From Rhodospirillales bacterium (GTDB lineage: Bacteria > Pseudomonadota > Alphaproteobacteria > Acetobacterales > Acetobacteraceae): a stretch of DNA of 58,213 bases. Where the stretch lies: assembly GCA_947460455.1 (NCBI GenBank), contig CANHKG010000005.1, positions 1 through 58,213 on the forward strand, read 5' to 3'. Shown here one piece after another: positions 23,873-33,467 of this stretch; the first letter of the stretch is position 1; the number at the start of each line of letters is the position of its first letter. Below the pieces are notes generated by a model. That model was not told the DNA's origin. It did no database searches and worked only from the letters and a program-made list of their open reading frames with translations. Made by a program: the position numbers and the translations under genes.

Positions 23873-24003
23873 CGAAGTGGTCACAGAGGACACGGAGGAC
23901 CACAGAGGGACACAGAGAGTTCGATCAGCTGCGCACCAGTGCGTATATCATCGGCTGCCTCTGTGCTCTCTGTGGCCCTCTGTGCTCTCTGTGACCACTT
24001 CGC
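23873..24003. repeat. Long inverted repeat, CACAGAGG/CACGGAGG family, copy 4
   Basis: Imperfect arms 23873-23919 (CGAAGTGGTCACAGAGGACA at its start) and 23959-24003 (ending CTCTGTGACCACTTCG), loop about 40 bp. It is placed between leuD and leuB, within what would otherwise be a leuCDB operon, so it may modulate or separate leuB expression. Confidence 0.83.
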
Positions 24004-24029
24004 TTTGCGATCCGTCCGCGCGGGAGATG

Positions 24030-24650
24030 CTAGACCGAGATCCCCGGCATCCAGGACTTCTCGGCCTGCTGCTTGGACTCGTAGGAGTCGATCGAGGGCG
24101 CGTGCTGCAGCGTCTGGCCGATATCGTCCAGGCCGTTGAGCAGCAGGTGCTTGCGGAAGGGGTCGATCTCGAACGGGATCTTCTCGCCGTTCGGGCGAAC
24201 AACCACCTGTTCGGCGAGGTCGATGGTGATGCGGGCGTTGTCGCCCTGCTTGGCGTCTTCCATCAGCTGGTCGCAGATCTCGCGCGACAGGCGGATGGGC
24301 AGGATGCCGTTCTTGAAGACGTTGTTGTGGAAGATGTCGGCGAAATCCGGCGCGATCACGCAACGGATGCCGAAATCCAGCAGCGCCCAGGGGGCGTGCT
24401 CGCGCGAGGAACCACAGCCGAAATTCTCATGCGCGATCAGGATCTCCGCCTTGCGGTAGGGGCCCTGGTTGAGCACGAATTCCGGGCGTTCCTGCCCTTC
24501 CGCGTCGTAGCGCAGCGTATCGAACAGATGCACGCCCAGCCCGGTGCGCTTGATGGTCTTCAGGAAGCGGGCCGGGATGATCTTGTCGGTATCGACATTG
24601 GCCATCGGCAGCGGGGCGGCCACGCCGGTCAGCTTGGTGAACGCGTCCAT
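24030..24650 (-). CDS. leuD: 3-isopropylmalate dehydratase small subunit
   Basis: 206-aa small subunit of isopropylmalate isomerase, partner of LeuC. It begins [20 protein letters not shown], followed by [10 protein letters not shown] and the active-site loop [15 protein letters not shown] (about residues 76-90), both diagnostic. The ATG shares one base with the leuC stop (TGATG), so translation is coupled and subunits can be made in balance. Length is normal for the bacterial two-subunit enzyme. Confidence 0.97.
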   Translation of the reverse strand: MDAFTKLTGVAAPLPMANVDTDKIIPARFLKTIKRTGLGVHLFDTLRYDAEGQERPEFVLNQGPYRKAEILIAHENFGCGSSREHAPWALLDFGIRCVIAPDFADIFHNNVFKNGILPIRLSREICDQLMEDAKQGDNARITIDLAEQVVVRPNGEKIPFEIDPFRKHLLLNGLDDIGQTLQHAPSIDSYESKQQAEKSWMPGISV

Positions 24651-26062
24651 CAGGCGAGCTCCCTCACATCGGCCAGGTGGCCGGAAACCGCGGCGGCGGC
24701 GGCCATGGCGGGCGAGACCAGATGCGTGCGCCCGCCGGGGCCCTGGCGGCCTTCGAAATTGCGGTTGCTGGTGCTGGCGCAGCGCTGGCCGGGCGTAAGC
24801 TTGTCCGGGTTCATGCCCAGGCACATGGAGCAGCCGGGCTCGCGCCATTCAAAGCCGGCATCGATCAGGATGCGGTCCAGCCCCTCGGCCTCGGCCTGCT
24901 GCTTCACGATGCCGCTGCCGGGCACGATCATGGCGCGCACGCCCGGCGCTACCTTGCGGCCCTTCGCCACGGCGGCGGCGGCGCGCACATCCTCGATGCG
25001 CCCGTTGGTGCAGGAGCCGATGAACACCACGTCGATCTTGAGGTCGGTGATCTTCTGGCCCGGGGTTAGGCCCATGTATTCCACCATGCGGGCCAGCTGG
25101 GCGCGCTTGGCTTCGTCCTGCTCATCGGCCGGGTTCGGCACCGTGGCGGTCACGGGCACGACGGCTTCCGGGTTGGTGCCCCAGGTAACCATCGGCGCGA
25201 TCGCGGCGGCATCGAGTTCCACGACGGTGTCGTAATGCGCGCCGGGGTCGGCGGGCAGGGTGCTCCACCAGGCGATGGCACGATCCAGCGCCTCGCCCTT
25301 GGGGGCATAGGGCTTGCCGCGCACGTAGTCGAAGGTGGTCTGGTCCGGCGCGATCATGCCGGCGCGCGCACCCGCTTCGATCGACATGTTGCACACGGTC
25401 ATACGCCCGGCCATGTCCAGCGCGCGGATGGCGGAGCCGGCGAACTCGATCACATGGCCGGTGCCACCGGCGGTGCCGATCTTGCCGATGATGGCCAGCA
25501 CGATGTCCTTTGCCGTGCAGCCGGCGCCGAGCGTGCCTTCCACCTTCACGAGCATGTTCTTCGCCGGCTTCTGCAGCAGCGTCTGGGTGGCGAGCACGTG
25601 CTCCACCTCCGAGGTGCCGATGCCGAAGGCGAGCGAACCCATGGCGCCATGGGTGGAGGTGTGGCTGTCGCCGCACACGATCGTCATGCCGGGCAGGGAA
25701 ATGCCCTGCTCCGGCCCGATGATGTGAACGATGCCCTGCTGCGGCGAAAGGATGGGGAAGTAGGGAACGCCGAACTCAACCACGTTGCGCTCCAGGGTTT
25801 CCACCTGGATGCGGCTGTCCTCCTCCTGGATGCCGTTCGCACGACCCATGGTGGGGATGTTGTGGTCGGCCACCGCGATGGTGGCATCCGGCCGGCGCAC
25901 CTTGCGGCCGGCCAGGCGCAGGCCTTCGAAAGCCTGCGGGCTGGTCACCTCGTGCACCAGGTGCCGGTCGATGTAGAGCACGCAGGTTCCGTCCGGAAGC
26001 TGCTCAACAACGTGGGCATCCCACACCTTGTCGAACAGCGTGCGCGGCTTGGTCTCGGCCAT
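24650..26062 (-). CDS. leuC: 3-isopropylmalate dehydratase large subunit
   Basis: 470-aa aconitase-family subunit that interconverts 2- and 3-isopropylmalate. The [4Fe-4S] ligands are visible as one cysteine in [11 protein letters not shown] and two in [11 protein letters not shown] (Cys-x-x-Cys), and [20 protein letters not shown] is the typical substrate block. It starts [20 protein letters not shown] with GGGGG/AAAC upstream. It follows rplS by 30 bp, so the leu genes appear to be read on from the ribosomal operon or from a promoter inside rplS. Confidence 0.97.
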   Translation of the reverse strand: MAETKPRTLFDKVWDAHVVEQLPDGTCVLYIDRHLVHEVTSPQAFEGLRLAGRKVRRPDATIAVADHNIPTMGRANGIQEEDSRIQVETLERNVVEFGVPYFPILSPQQGIVHIIGPEQGISLPGMTIVCGDSHTSTHGAMGSLAFGIGTSEVEHVLATQTLLQKPAKNMLVKVEGTLGAGCTAKDIVLAIIGKIGTAGGTGHVIEFAGSAIRALDMAGRMTVCNMSIEAGARAGMIAPDQTTFDYVRGKPYAPKGEALDRAIAWWSTLPADPGAHYDTVVELDAAAIAPMVTWGTNPEAVVPVTATVPNPADEQDEAKRAQLARMVEYMGLTPGQKITDLKIDVVFIGSCTNGRIEDVRAAAAVAKGRKVAPGVRAMIVPGSGIVKQQAEAEGLDRILIDAGFEWREPGCSMCLGMNPDKLTPGQRCASTSNRNFEGRQGPGGRTHLVSPAMAAAAAVSGHLADVRELA

Positions 26063-26092
26063 TGTGTTTCCCCCTTCCGCCGCCGCGTGGCG

Positions 26093-26494
26093 TTACTCGG
26101 CGGCAGCCGGCTCGCCGGACACGGGCACCACCACGTCGCGGGGGCGCTCGGCGATGCGGGCGGACTTGCCGCTGCGGCCACGCAGATAATACAGCTTCGC
26201 GCGGCGCACATCGCCACGGCGAACCACGGCGATTTCCGCGATGGTCGGCGCATAGAGCGGGAACACGCGCTCCACGCCTTCGCCGTAGCTGATCTTGCGC
26301 ACGGTGAAGTTGCTGCTGAGGCCCTTGTTGGAACGGGCGATGCAGACGCCTTCGAAGTTCTGCACGCGGGTTCGCTCGCCTTCCACCACCTTCACGGCCA
26401 CGCGCAGGGTGTCGCCGGGGATGAACTCGGGCACTGCGCGGGCGGCGGTGAGGCGGGCGATTTCCTCGGCCTCGTACTGCTGGATGATGTTCAT
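26093..26494 (-). CDS. rplS: 50S ribosomal protein L19
   Basis: 133-aa L19, located at the 30S-50S interface. It begins [20 protein letters not shown] and has the family blocks [40 protein letters not shown] and [19 protein letters not shown]. The C-terminal extension (about 15 residues, [18 protein letters not shown]-like) is typical of alphaproteobacteria. ATG preceded by AAAGGATCACTCC. Fourth gene after rpsP-rimM-trmD on the reverse strand, the usual order. Confidence 0.97.
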   Translation of the reverse strand: MNIIQQYEAEEIARLTAARAVPEFIPGDTLRVAVKVVEGERTRVQNFEGVCIARSNKGLSSNFTVRKISYGEGVERVFPLYAPTIAEIAVVRRGDVRRAKLYYLRGRSGKSARIAERPRDVVVPVSGEPAAAE

Positions 26495-26544
26495 GGAGTG
26501 ATCCTTTCGTCGATCTTTGTGGCGCGCGCTGCCGCGCGACGTCT

Positions 26545-27276
26545 CTAGGGCGCAGCAGGGCGTGAAGCAACGCCCGGCCGTGCCGATTGATAGGTGGCCC
26601 ACAGGTCGGGCCTGCGTTCGCGTGTGATCCGCTCCGCCTCCGCATGGCGCCATTGGGCCACGGCCGCGTGATGGCCCGAGAGCAGAACCTCGGGCACCGG
26701 GCGGCCCTGCCATTCGGCGGGGCGGGTGTAGTGCGGGTATTCCAGCAACCCGGCCAGCGCGCCGGGCGAGAAGCTTTCCTCCGTGCCGCTCTCGGCCGCG
26801 CCCATCACGCCGGGCAGCAGCCGCACGCAGGCATCCAGCAGCACCAGCGCCGCCGGCTCGCCGCCGGAGAGCACGTAGTCGCCGATCGTAACCTCCTCCA
26901 GCCCGCGGGCCTGGATGACGCGCTCATCCACCCCTTCGAACCGGCCGCAGAGCAGCACCACGCCAGGGCCGGCCGCCAGATCCCGCACGCGGGACTGGGC
27001 GAGCGGGCGGCCGCGCGGGGTGAGGTAGATCATCGGCCGTCCATCGGCGACCAGCGCGAGCGCCGCATCGACGATATCCGGCCGCATCACCATGCCCGCA
27101 CCGCCGCCGAAGGGCGTGTCGTCCACCTTGCGATGGCGATCAGTGGCGACATCGCGAATGTCGCGTGCCTCCAGCGACCAGGCGCCCCGTTCCAGGCCGC
27201 GGCCGGCCAGGGATTGGCCGAGCGGGCCCGGGAACATGCCGGGAAACAGGGTGAGGACGCTGGCACGCCAACTCAT
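26545..27276 (-). CDS. trmD: tRNA (guanine-N1)-methyltransferase
   Basis: 243-aa SPOUT methyltransferase that makes m1G37 in tRNAs to prevent +1 frameshifting. The trefoil-knot SAM site reads [20 protein letters not shown] (about residues 133-152), preceded by [11 protein letters not shown]. The N-terminal [13 protein letters not shown] block is also present. ATG overlaps the rimM stop by 4 bp. About 50 bp separate it from rplS. Confidence 0.96.
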   Translation of the reverse strand: MSWRASVLTLFPGMFPGPLGQSLAGRGLERGAWSLEARDIRDVATDRHRKVDDTPFGGGAGMVMRPDIVDAALALVADGRPMIYLTPRGRPLAQSRVRDLAAGPGVVLLCGRFEGVDERVIQARGLEEVTIGDYVLSGGEPAALVLLDACVRLLPGVMGAAESGTEESFSPGALAGLLEYPHYTRPAEWQGRPVPEVLLSGHHAAVAQWRHAEAERITRERRPDLWATYQSARPGVASRPAAP

Positions 27277-27812
27277 TCGGCGGCCTCCTCGTCCCGTGCG
27301 CCATCTTCCGGCACCTCGATCTCCACGGGCGGCACCACCGTCACGGTGCCGCCGGCGAGATCCACCACCGGCACGCAGGCGCGGGTGAAGGGCAGGATCA
27401 GCCGGCCGATCTCCAGGCTGGTCCCGGCGCCATAGTCGTGCACCATGTCGATCTTGCCGAGTTCGCGGCCCTCGGGTGTCACGGCCCGCAGCCCGATGAG
27501 GTCGGTGAGGTAGAACTCATCCTCATCCTCGGTGGGCGGCAGGCGGTCGCGGTCCACATAGAGGCGGACATTGACCAGCGCATGGGCGGCATTGCGGTCG
27601 GCCAGCTTCACCTCGCGCCCGTCCACGATCTCCATCACGCGGGCCACGCCCTCGCTCGCCCAGGCGAGCGTGAACGTTCGGCCGCGATCATCGCGGAATG
27701 GGCCGTATTCGGGCAGGTCCGCGGGATCGGCGGTGTAGCTGTGCACATGCACCAGCCCCCGCACGCCATGCGGCCGCCCGATCACGCCCATCAGGATGCG
27801 TTGCTCAGCCAA
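27273..27812 (-). CDS. rimM: Ribosome maturation factor RimM
   Basis: 179-aa 16S rRNA processing factor acting on the 30S head. The N-terminal barrel starts [20 protein letters not shown], and the PRC-barrel half contains [20 protein letters not shown] and ends with [20 protein letters not shown]. An acidic/alanine tail follows. It lies 23 bp after rpsP and overlaps trmD, the standard order. Confidence 0.95.
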   Translation of the reverse strand: MAEQRILMGVIGRPHGVRGLVHVHSYTADPADLPEYGPFRDDRGRTFTLAWASEGVARVMEIVDGREVKLADRNAAHALVNVRLYVDRDRLPPTEDEDEFYLTDLIGLRAVTPEGRELGKIDMVHDYGAGTSLEIGRLILPFTRACVPVVDLAGGTVTVVPPVEIEVPEDGARDEEAAE

Positions 27813-27835
27813 GCTTGGCTCCGCTCAGCGTTGGC

Positions 27836-28177
27836 TCAGCCGGCCGCGGCGGCGGCGGCCTTCGCGCGCTCCTGCGCCTTCTTCTTCGGCGCGGACTGCA
27901 CGGGCTGCTCGCGGTACACGGGCATCTCAGCGATCCCGGCATGGCCGAGGAACTTCGCCACGCGCTCGGTCGGCAGGGCGCCCTGGCGAACCCAATGCAG
28001 GATGCGCTCGCCCATCAGGCGCACGCGGTCCTCATGCTCGGCCGGCAGCATCGGGTTGTAGCTGCCCAGCTTCTCAATGAAGCGGCCATCGCGCGGCGAA
28101 CGGCTGTCGGCCACCACGATGTGGTAGTACGGCCGCTTCTTGGCGCCGGCGCGGGCGAGGCGAATCTTAAGGGCCAT
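27836..28177 (-). CDS. rpsP: 30S ribosomal protein S16
   Basis: 113-aa S16, beginning [20 protein letters not shown] with the [20 protein letters not shown] block. A lysine/alanine-rich tail of about 25 residues is normal for alphaproteobacteria. The ATG at 28177 is chosen; an in-frame upstream extension to 28252 lacks S16 similarity. It is 40 bp downstream of ffh. Confidence 0.97.
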   Translation of the reverse strand: MALKIRLARAGAKKRPYYHIVVADSRSPRDGRFIEKLGSYNPMLPAEHEDRVRLMGERILHWVRQGALPTERVAKFLGHAGIAEMPVYREQPVQSAPKKKAQERAKAAAAAAG

Positions 28178-28217
28178 CAATCGTCTCCAGTCAGGTGTTC
28201 GTTGGTCGGTTGAGTTC

Positions 28218-29594
28218 TCAGAACGGGCGCTTGCCTTGCGGCAGCAGGGCACCGAGCCCCTGCCGCATCAGGCCTTTCTGCCCAAGCTTGTTCATGCGCT
28301 TCATCATGGTGGTCATGTCGTCGAACTGCTTCAGCAGCTTGTTGACGTCCTGCACCGTGACGCCGGAACCGGTCGCAATGCGCTTCTTGCGGCTGGCCTT
28401 GATCATGTCGGGGTTCTTGCGCTCCCCGGATGTCATCGAGGAGATGATCGCCTGCTGGCGCTTCAGCATCTTCTGGTCGAGGTTGCTCTTGCCGCTGGCC
28501 TCCAGTGCCGCCTGGATCTTGCCGGCGCCGGGCAGCATGCCGATGATCGACTGGATGCTGCCCATCTTGTTCAGCTGCTTCAACTGGGCGGCGAAATCAT
28601 CCAGGTCGAACGTGCCCTTCGCCATCTTCTTGGCGAGTTTTTCGGCCTCTTCCTCGTCGACGATCTCCGCCGCGCGCTCGACCAGGCCAACCACGTCGCC
28701 CTGGCCCAGGATGCGGCCGGCCACGCGCTCGGGGTGGAATTCCTCCAGCGCATCCAGCTTCTCGCCAGAGCCGGAGAACTTGATCGGCGCGCCGGTGATG
28801 CTGCGCATCGACAGCGCCGCACCGCCGCGGGCATCGCCATCCATGCGCGTCAGCACGATGCCGGTCACGCCCAGCGCGTCGTTGAACGCCTTGGCGGTGT
28901 TCACCGCGTCCTGCCCGGTCATGGCATCCACCACCAGCAGCGTATCGGCCGGGTTGGTGGCGTCGCGAATGGCCTTCACCTCGGCCATCAGCGCCTCGTC
29001 GATCGACAGGCGGCCGGCGGTATCCAGGATCACCACGTCGTAGACTTCGCGGCGCCCTGTCTCCATGGCGCGGGCGGCGATCTCCAGCGGGGTCTGGCCG
29101 GGGATGATCGGCAGGCTGCCCACGCCGGCCTGCTTGGCCAGCGTCTCCAGCTGCAGCTGCGCGGCCGGGCGCTGGGTATCCAGGCTGGCCAGCAGCACCT
29201 TCTTGCGCTCGCGCTTCAGCAGCCGCAGCGCCAGCTTGCCAGAGGTGGTGGTCTTGCCGGAGCCCTGCAGGCCCACCATCAGCACCGGCACGGGCGCGGC
29301 GGCATTCAGGTTCAGCGGCACCACCCCGGCGCCGCCCAGCGCCTCGATCAGCACGTCGTTGACGATCTTCACGACCTGCTGGCCGGGCGAAACGCTGTCG
29401 ATCACCTCCTGGCCGACGGCGCGCTCGCGCACCTTGGTGATGAAGTCCCGCACCACCGGCAGCGCCACGTCGGCATCCAGCAGGGCCAGGCGCACCTCGC
29501 GCAGCGCTTCCAGCACGTCGGTTTCCGACAGGCGGCCGCGCGTGCGCAGCCGGTCGAAAACCCCCGTCAGTTTGCCGGTCAGCGCCTCGAACAA
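28218..29594 (-). CDS. ffh: Signal recognition particle protein Ffh
   Basis: 458-aa SRP GTPase that targets inner-membrane proteins co-translationally with 4.5S RNA and FtsY. The N domain is followed by the G domain with P-loop GLQGSGKTT (about residues 100-108), DTAGR and [14 protein letters not shown]. The methionine-rich M domain contains [20 protein letters not shown]. The frame opens at TTG 29612, but the TTG at 29594 ([12 protein letters not shown]) has AGAGGAG 8 bp upstream and matches the family start, so a non-ATG start is used either way. First gene of the ffh-rpsP-rimM-trmD-rplS unit. Confidence 0.95.
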   Translation of the reverse strand: MFEALTGKLTGVFDRLRTRGRLSETDVLEALREVRLALLDADVALPVVRDFITKVRERAVGQEVIDSVSPGQQVVKIVNDVLIEALGGAGVVPLNLNAAAPVPVLMVGLQGSGKTTTSGKLALRLLKRERKKVLLASLDTQRPAAQLQLETLAKQAGVGSLPIIPGQTPLEIAARAMETGRREVYDVVILDTAGRLSIDEALMAEVKAIRDATNPADTLLVVDAMTGQDAVNTAKAFNDALGVTGIVLTRMDGDARGGAALSMRSITGAPIKFSGSGEKLDALEEFHPERVAGRILGQGDVVGLVERAAEIVDEEEAEKLAKKMAKGTFDLDDFAAQLKQLNKMGSIQSIIGMLPGAGKIQAALEASGKSNLDQKMLKRQQAIISSMTSGERKNPDMIKASRKKRIATGSGVTVQDVNKLLKQFDDMTTMMKRMNKLGQKGLMRQGLGALLPQGKRPF

Positions 29595-29752
29595 GGCAGA
29601 AGCTCCTCTCAACGAAATACGCGCCGCTGCGCGAACCTTCGCGGAGCGGCGGTGTGGATGCCGGTGCTATGCGCAGGCCGGCATCTTGCTGTCAACCGCC
29701 AACGCGGCAAGGGAGGGGAGACGGCAGCCGCCCCGGCCGCCGCCTGCCTGGC

Positions 29753-31045
29753 TTACTCGGCGGCGTTCGTCCGTTCCGAGGGGTCCTCGCTCGGGATGTT
29801 GATCCCGCCGCCGCGCCGGGCGGCCAGCGCCTTGGGCGTGGCGTCACTGGCCACCACGGAGCGGCCATAGGCGGGGATCGACGGAATCGCGCCGGGTGCC
29901 AGCGGCTCCATCCACTTCTTCCGCTTCAGCGCCGCCTCGATATACGGCGCCAGCTCGGCCTGCTTGCGGGCATCGCGCTCGGCCTGGTCGGCCTTCAGCG
30001 CCGGCATCACCTCGGCGGCGAACAGCTCCAGCGAGGCGACGATGTCGGCATGGGTGTTGCGCCCGGCCTGCTGCACGAAGATCACCTGGTCCACACCGGA
30101 ATCCTGGTACTGCTTCAGCCGCTCGATCAGCTGGGCCGGCGTGCCGATGCCGTTGCCCACCGCCGGCGGCATCTTGTCCCGCCCACGCTCGAACCGCTCC
30201 CACACATTGGTCACGCCCGGAACGTGCTCGCCGTACACATAATGATGGCCAAGCGCGAAGCCGAAGAACTGGAAGCCCTCGCCACCGCGCTTGATGGCCT
30301 CGGCCTCGTCGTGATGCACGGAAAACCCCGTGGCCATGGCGATGTTGGCGTTCACCGAATGGCCGATCGGCACGCATTCATCAGATTTGATGATGTCATA
30401 GTACTCGCCCGCCCACTTCGCCGCATCCGCGGGGTCAACGAAGGCGAAGGCCAGCGCGCCCACGCCGTTGCGCGCGGCCACATGGATCGTCTCGCGGTTG
30501 GAGCAGGCCAGCCAGATCGGCGGATGCGGCTTCTGCAGCGGCTTCGGGATCACGTTGCGCGCGGGCATGGAGAAATAATCGCCCTTGAACCCGGGATAGG
30601 GCGCCATCGCCATCATGTTGGCGGTCTGCTCGGTCGCCTCCGCCCACATCAGCTTCTTCTGCGCGGGATCAACCCCGAACCCCTCCAGCTCCGCCCGCGA
30701 CGCGGAGGAGCCCGTGCCCCATTCCGCCCGGCCGGAGGAGACGAGATCGAGCATCGACATGCGCTCGGCCACCCGCGCGGGCGCGTTGTAGCCGGGCGGG
30801 GAGAGCACCACGGCATGGCCGATATGGATCTGCTTGGTGCGCGCAGCCGCGGCGGCCAGGAACACCTCCGGCGCGGAGTTGTGCGAATACTCCTCCAGGA
30901 AGTGATGCTCGTTGGCCCAGACGTAATCCAGGCCCAGCCGGTCGGCCACCTCCACCTCGGCCAGCGCCTGCTGCACCAGCTGGTGCTCGGAATTGGCATC
31001 CCACGGGCGGGGCAGCTGCAACTCATAGATGAGGCCGAATCGCAT
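29753..31045 (-). CDS. LLM class flavin-dependent oxidoreductase
   Basis: 430-aa luciferase-like monooxygenase (F420/FMN TIM barrel). It begins MRFGLIYELQLPRPWDANSE, with WANEHHFLEEY near residues 43-53 (the His-rich flavin-side motif), GHAVVLSPPGYNAPARVAER, and ERMSMLDLVSSGRAEWGTGS. This is the alkanal-monooxygenase-like branch acting with a reduced flavin supplied by a separate reductase; the substrate is unknown. Divergent from the hydroxyacid oxidase gene at 31211 and upstream of ffh in the same direction by 158 bp. Confidence 0.9.
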   Translation of the reverse strand: MRFGLIYELQLPRPWDANSEHQLVQQALAEVEVADRLGLDYVWANEHHFLEEYSHNSAPEVFLAAAAARTKQIHIGHAVVLSPPGYNAPARVAERMSMLDLVSSGRAEWGTGSSASRAELEGFGVDPAQKKLMWAEATEQTANMMAMAPYPGFKGDYFSMPARNVIPKPLQKPHPPIWLACSNRETIHVAARNGVGALAFAFVDPADAAKWAGEYYDIIKSDECVPIGHSVNANIAMATGFSVHHDEAEAIKRGGEGFQFFGFALGHHYVYGEHVPGVTNVWERFERGRDKMPPAVGNGIGTPAQLIERLKQYQDSGVDQVIFVQQAGRNTHADIVASLELFAAEVMPALKADQAERDARKQAELAPYIEAALKRKKWMEPLAPGAIPSIPAYGRSVVASDATPKALAARRGGGINIPSEDPSERTNAAE

Positions 31046-31210
31046 GATCTGTCTCCACCTTGGTTCGTTGGGGCCGTTCCCTGCCGGGCAGTCTCAACGA
31101 AAGTCGCGGCCCGCCGCAAGGGTGGTGGAGGGCGGGCCGGCCTCCCTGTTGCCGTGGTGCGGCAATCGGGTGCAGCATTGCGGCAACCAAATGCGATAGC
31201 AGGAAACGCC

Positions 31211-32404
31211 GTGAGCATTCTCGATAACTGCGACGATATCTACCAGCTTCGCGATGCCGCCCGCCGGCTGCTGCCGCGCGGCATCTTCGAATACGTCGAC
31301 CGGGGCAGCGAGGACGACAAGCTGCTGGACGAGAACCGCGCCGCGCTGGACCGCCTGAAGGTGGTGCCGCGCTTCCCCGAACACGTCAGCAAGCGGAACA
31401 TCGCCACGGAGCTGTTCGGCAAGCCGATCACCATGCCCTACATCATCGCCCCCACCGGCACCGCGGGCCTCGTGGCCTATGAGGGCGAGCTGGCGCTGGC
31501 CAAGGCCGCGGCCAAGGCCGGCATTCCCTACACCCTGGCCACCGGTGCCCAGACCTCGGTGGAAAAGATCGCCCGCGAGGTGCCGAACGGCCGCAACTTC
31601 ATGCAGCTCTATTTGTGGAAGGACCGCGAGCTTTCCATGCAGCTGGTGGACCGCGCCAAGAACAACGGGTTCGAGGCGCTGTTCCTCACCATGGACACGC
31701 CGGTCTCCCCCAACCGCACCTACAACAAGGCCAACGGCTTCTCCTTCCCCTACAAGCCCACGCTGCGCTCCATGATCGACATGACGCTGGCGCCGCATTG
31801 GCTGTTCGGCACCATTGGCCGCTACATGGTGAAGAACGGCGGCTTCCCCCGCTTCGAGAACTACCCGGAGGAATTCCGCACCCCGATCACGCAAAGCCCG
31901 CTCGGCGACCGCGTGAAGCACACCGAAGACCTCTCGTGGGACGACGTGAACCGCCTGCGCGACCGCTGGCCCGGCCCGCTGATCGTCAAGGGCATCATGC
32001 ACCCGGAGGATGCCCGCATCGCCGTGGAACGCGGCGCCGACGGCATCGTGGTTTCCAACCACGGCGGCCGTAACCTCGATATCGCCGTCGCCACGATCGA
32101 CGTGCTGCCCAGCATCGTCGCCGAGGTCGGCCACAAGACCACCGTGCTGTTCGACAGCGGCATCCGCCGCGGCACCGATATCGTGAAGGCCCTGTCCCTG
32201 GGCGCCAAGGCCGTGCTCTGCGGCCGCAACACCCTCTGGGGCGTGGCCGTGGCCGGCGAGGCGGGCGCCAGCAAGGCGCTCACCATCATGCGCAACGAGA
32301 CCCTGACGGCGATGGCCAATATCGGCGTGAACACGCTGGACGAGTTGGGGCCGCATCTGTTCGAGATCCCGGGCTCCAACAGCTCGCGCATCCGCGGGAT
32401 GTGA
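31211..32404 (+). CDS. FMN-dependent alpha-hydroxy-acid oxidase/dehydrogenase
   Basis: 397-aa TIM-barrel flavoenzyme of the lactate/mandelate dehydrogenase and glycolate oxidase family. Signatures are FEYVDRGSEDD near the N-terminus, the active-site block VVSNHGGRNLD (about residues 281-291, with the catalytic His and substrate Arg), and FDSGIRRGTDIVKALSLGAK with GRNTLWG for FMN phosphate. The start is GTG at 31211 with AGGAA upstream; the frame is open for 1.5 kb further, but that part is antisense to the LLM gene. Oxidises an L-2-hydroxyacid; which one is not determined. Confidence 0.92.
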   Translation: MSILDNCDDIYQLRDAARRLLPRGIFEYVDRGSEDDKLLDENRAALDRLKVVPRFPEHVSKRNIATELFGKPITMPYIIAPTGTAGLVAYEGELALAKAAAKAGIPYTLATGAQTSVEKIAREVPNGRNFMQLYLWKDRELSMQLVDRAKNNGFEALFLTMDTPVSPNRTYNKANGFSFPYKPTLRSMIDMTLAPHWLFGTIGRYMVKNGGFPRFENYPEEFRTPITQSPLGDRVKHTEDLSWDDVNRLRDRWPGPLIVKGIMHPEDARIAVERGADGIVVSNHGGRNLDIAVATIDVLPSIVAEVGHKTTVLFDSGIRRGTDIVKALSLGAKAVLCGRNTLWGVAVAGEAGASKALTIMRNETLTAMANIGVNTLDELGPHLFEIPGSNSSRIRGM

Positions 32405-32412
32405 ATGGTGCA

Positions 32413-32443
32413 CTGGCCGGTATGAAGGTATCATACCGGCCAG
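32413..32443. promoter_or_regulatory. Perfect 13-bp-arm palindrome, probable ParD operator
   Basis: CTGGCCGGTATGA and TCATACCGGCCAG form a perfect inverted repeat around AGGTA, ending 18 bp before the parD start at 32462 and leaving room for its ribosome site. Ribbon-helix-helix antitoxins autorepress at such palindromes. It begins 9 bp after the hydroxyacid oxidase stop, so it could also act as a transcript hairpin for that gene. Confidence 0.65.
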
Positions 32444-32461
32444 ATGAATCAGGAGCATTCC

Positions 32462-32749
32462 ATGGCCGCGGTCGAGAAGCGGACGGTCAGCCTGCCCGCG
32501 GAGCAGGCCAGCTACATCGATGCGCTGGTGGCATCGGGCGCCTTCGCATCGGCCAGCGAGGTGGTGCGGGCCGGGTTGCGAGCACTGCAGGAGCGCGACG
32601 CCGCCGTGGAGCGCTGGCTGCGCGTGGAGGTGGCCGAGGCCTACGACGAACTGCAGCGGACGCCGGACCGCGTTGTTCCGGCCGAGGACGTGGCAGCCGC
32701 ACTCCGCCGGCGCCATGCGGATCGGCTGAAGGCGGGGCGTGCGCCGTAA
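32462..32749 (+). CDS. ParD-family antitoxin (type II TA)
   Basis: 95-aa ribbon-helix-helix antitoxin. The DNA-binding strand and helices read KRTVSLPAEQASYIDALVAS and AFASASEVVRAGLRALQERD, the classic ParD/CopG layout, followed by a longer toxin-binding tail. The start at 32462 is preferred because AGGAG at 32451-32455 has correct spacing; an ATG at 32444 is also in frame. The stop overlaps a GTG that begins a ParE-like sequence cut short after 25 codons. It is therefore an orphan or decaying antitoxin at this locus. Confidence 0.82.
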   Translation: MAAVEKRTVSLPAEQASYIDALVASGAFASASEVVRAGLRALQERDAAVERWLRVEVAEAYDELQRTPDRVVPAEDVAAALRRRHADRLKAGRAP

Positions 32750-32816
32750 CTTCGCCTTCGCGCCGGAGGACTGCGCAGATCTTCCGTACCTCTCCGACCA
32801 TATCGCAGCGGATTGA
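32739..32816 (+). pseudogene. Truncated ParE toxin stump
   Basis: From GTG 32739, overlapping the parD end by 11 bp, the frame reads MRRNFAFAPEDCADLPYLSD and HIAAD, then TGA. This matches the first helix and strand of ParE/RelE-type toxins (typically about 95 aa), but no further ParE sequence follows in any frame before the infC terminator. The toxin body is deleted. Confidence 0.65.
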
Positions 32817-32829
32817 CCGCACCCCCAAA

Positions 32830-32861
32830 CGCAAAGAGCCCCGCGTTCGCCGCGGGGCTCT
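32830..32861 (-). terminator. Intrinsic terminator of infC
   Basis: A perfect stem AGAGCCCCGCG / CGCGGGGCTCT (32835-32861) with a 5-nt loop, followed on the reverse strand by TTTGCGTTTGG. It begins 25 bp beyond the infC stop. A strong GC stem with a short, interrupted U-tract. Confidence 0.8.
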
Positions 32862-32886
32862 CGGAACAGGCTGGCTGGGCGACGCC

Positions 32887-33423
32887 TCAGCGCGGCGTCA
32901 GCACCATCACCATCTGGCGGTTTTCCATCTTCGGCATCTGCTCCACCTTCGTGGTGCCGTCGAGGTCGCCGCGGATGCGTTCAAGCACCCTCACGCCGAT
33001 ATCCTGGTGCGCCATTTCGCGGCCACGGAAGCGCAGGGTGACCTTCACCTTGTCGCCTTCCTCGATGAACGACTTCATGGCGCGCAGCTTCACCTGGTAG
33101 TCGTTCTCGTCGATATTCGGCCGGACCTTGACCTCCTTGATCTCGATCACCTTCTGCCGCTTCTTCGCCTCGTTCTTCTTCTTCTGCTGTTCGTACTTGA
33201 ACTTGCCGAAGTCGAGGATCTTGCACACTGGCGGATCGGCATTCGGGCTGATCTCAAGCAGGTCGAGCCCAACGGAATAGGCGCGCTGGATCGCGTCGCG
33301 CGCACTCATCACGCCGAGCATTTCGCCGTCCTGGTCGATCAGTCGCACCTGGGGAACGCGAATGTCCTCGTTCACGCGGGGGCCGTCGCGGCTGGGCGCG
33401 GCGGGCATGGGGCCTCTGGCTAT
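32887..33423 (-). CDS. infC: Translation initiation factor IF-3 (rare ATA start)
   Basis: 178-aa IF-3, which binds the 30S subunit and checks the initiator tRNA and start codon. Typical blocks are [40 protein letters not shown] and [20 protein letters not shown] in the linker, ending in [12 protein letters not shown]. The best start is ATA at 33421-33423: AGGAGAG sits 4 bp upstream, whereas the first in-frame ATG (33408) is 19 bp beyond that site. Rare AUU/AUA starts let IF-3 repress its own translation, as known in E. coli. Downstream of thrS, a conserved order; rpmI and rplT are not next here. Confidence 0.93.
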   Translation of the reverse strand: MARGPMPAAPSRDGPRVNEDIRVPQVRLIDQDGEMLGVMSARDAIQRAYSVGLDLLEISPNADPPVCKILDFGKFKYEQQKKKNEAKKRQKVIEIKEVKVRPNIDENDYQVKLRAMKSFIEEGDKVKVTLRFRGREMAHQDIGVRVLERIRGDLDGTTKVEQMPKMENRQMVMVLTPR

Positions 33424-33467
33424 GGTTCTCTCCTGTGGCAGTTGACGTCTTATCGGGGCGGCGATCG

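Noticed and set aside
10690-24003. CACAGAGG repeats as a CRISPR array
   Set aside because: The units are contiguous within hairpin arms and form inverted repeats. There are no unique spacers of constant length and no cas genes.
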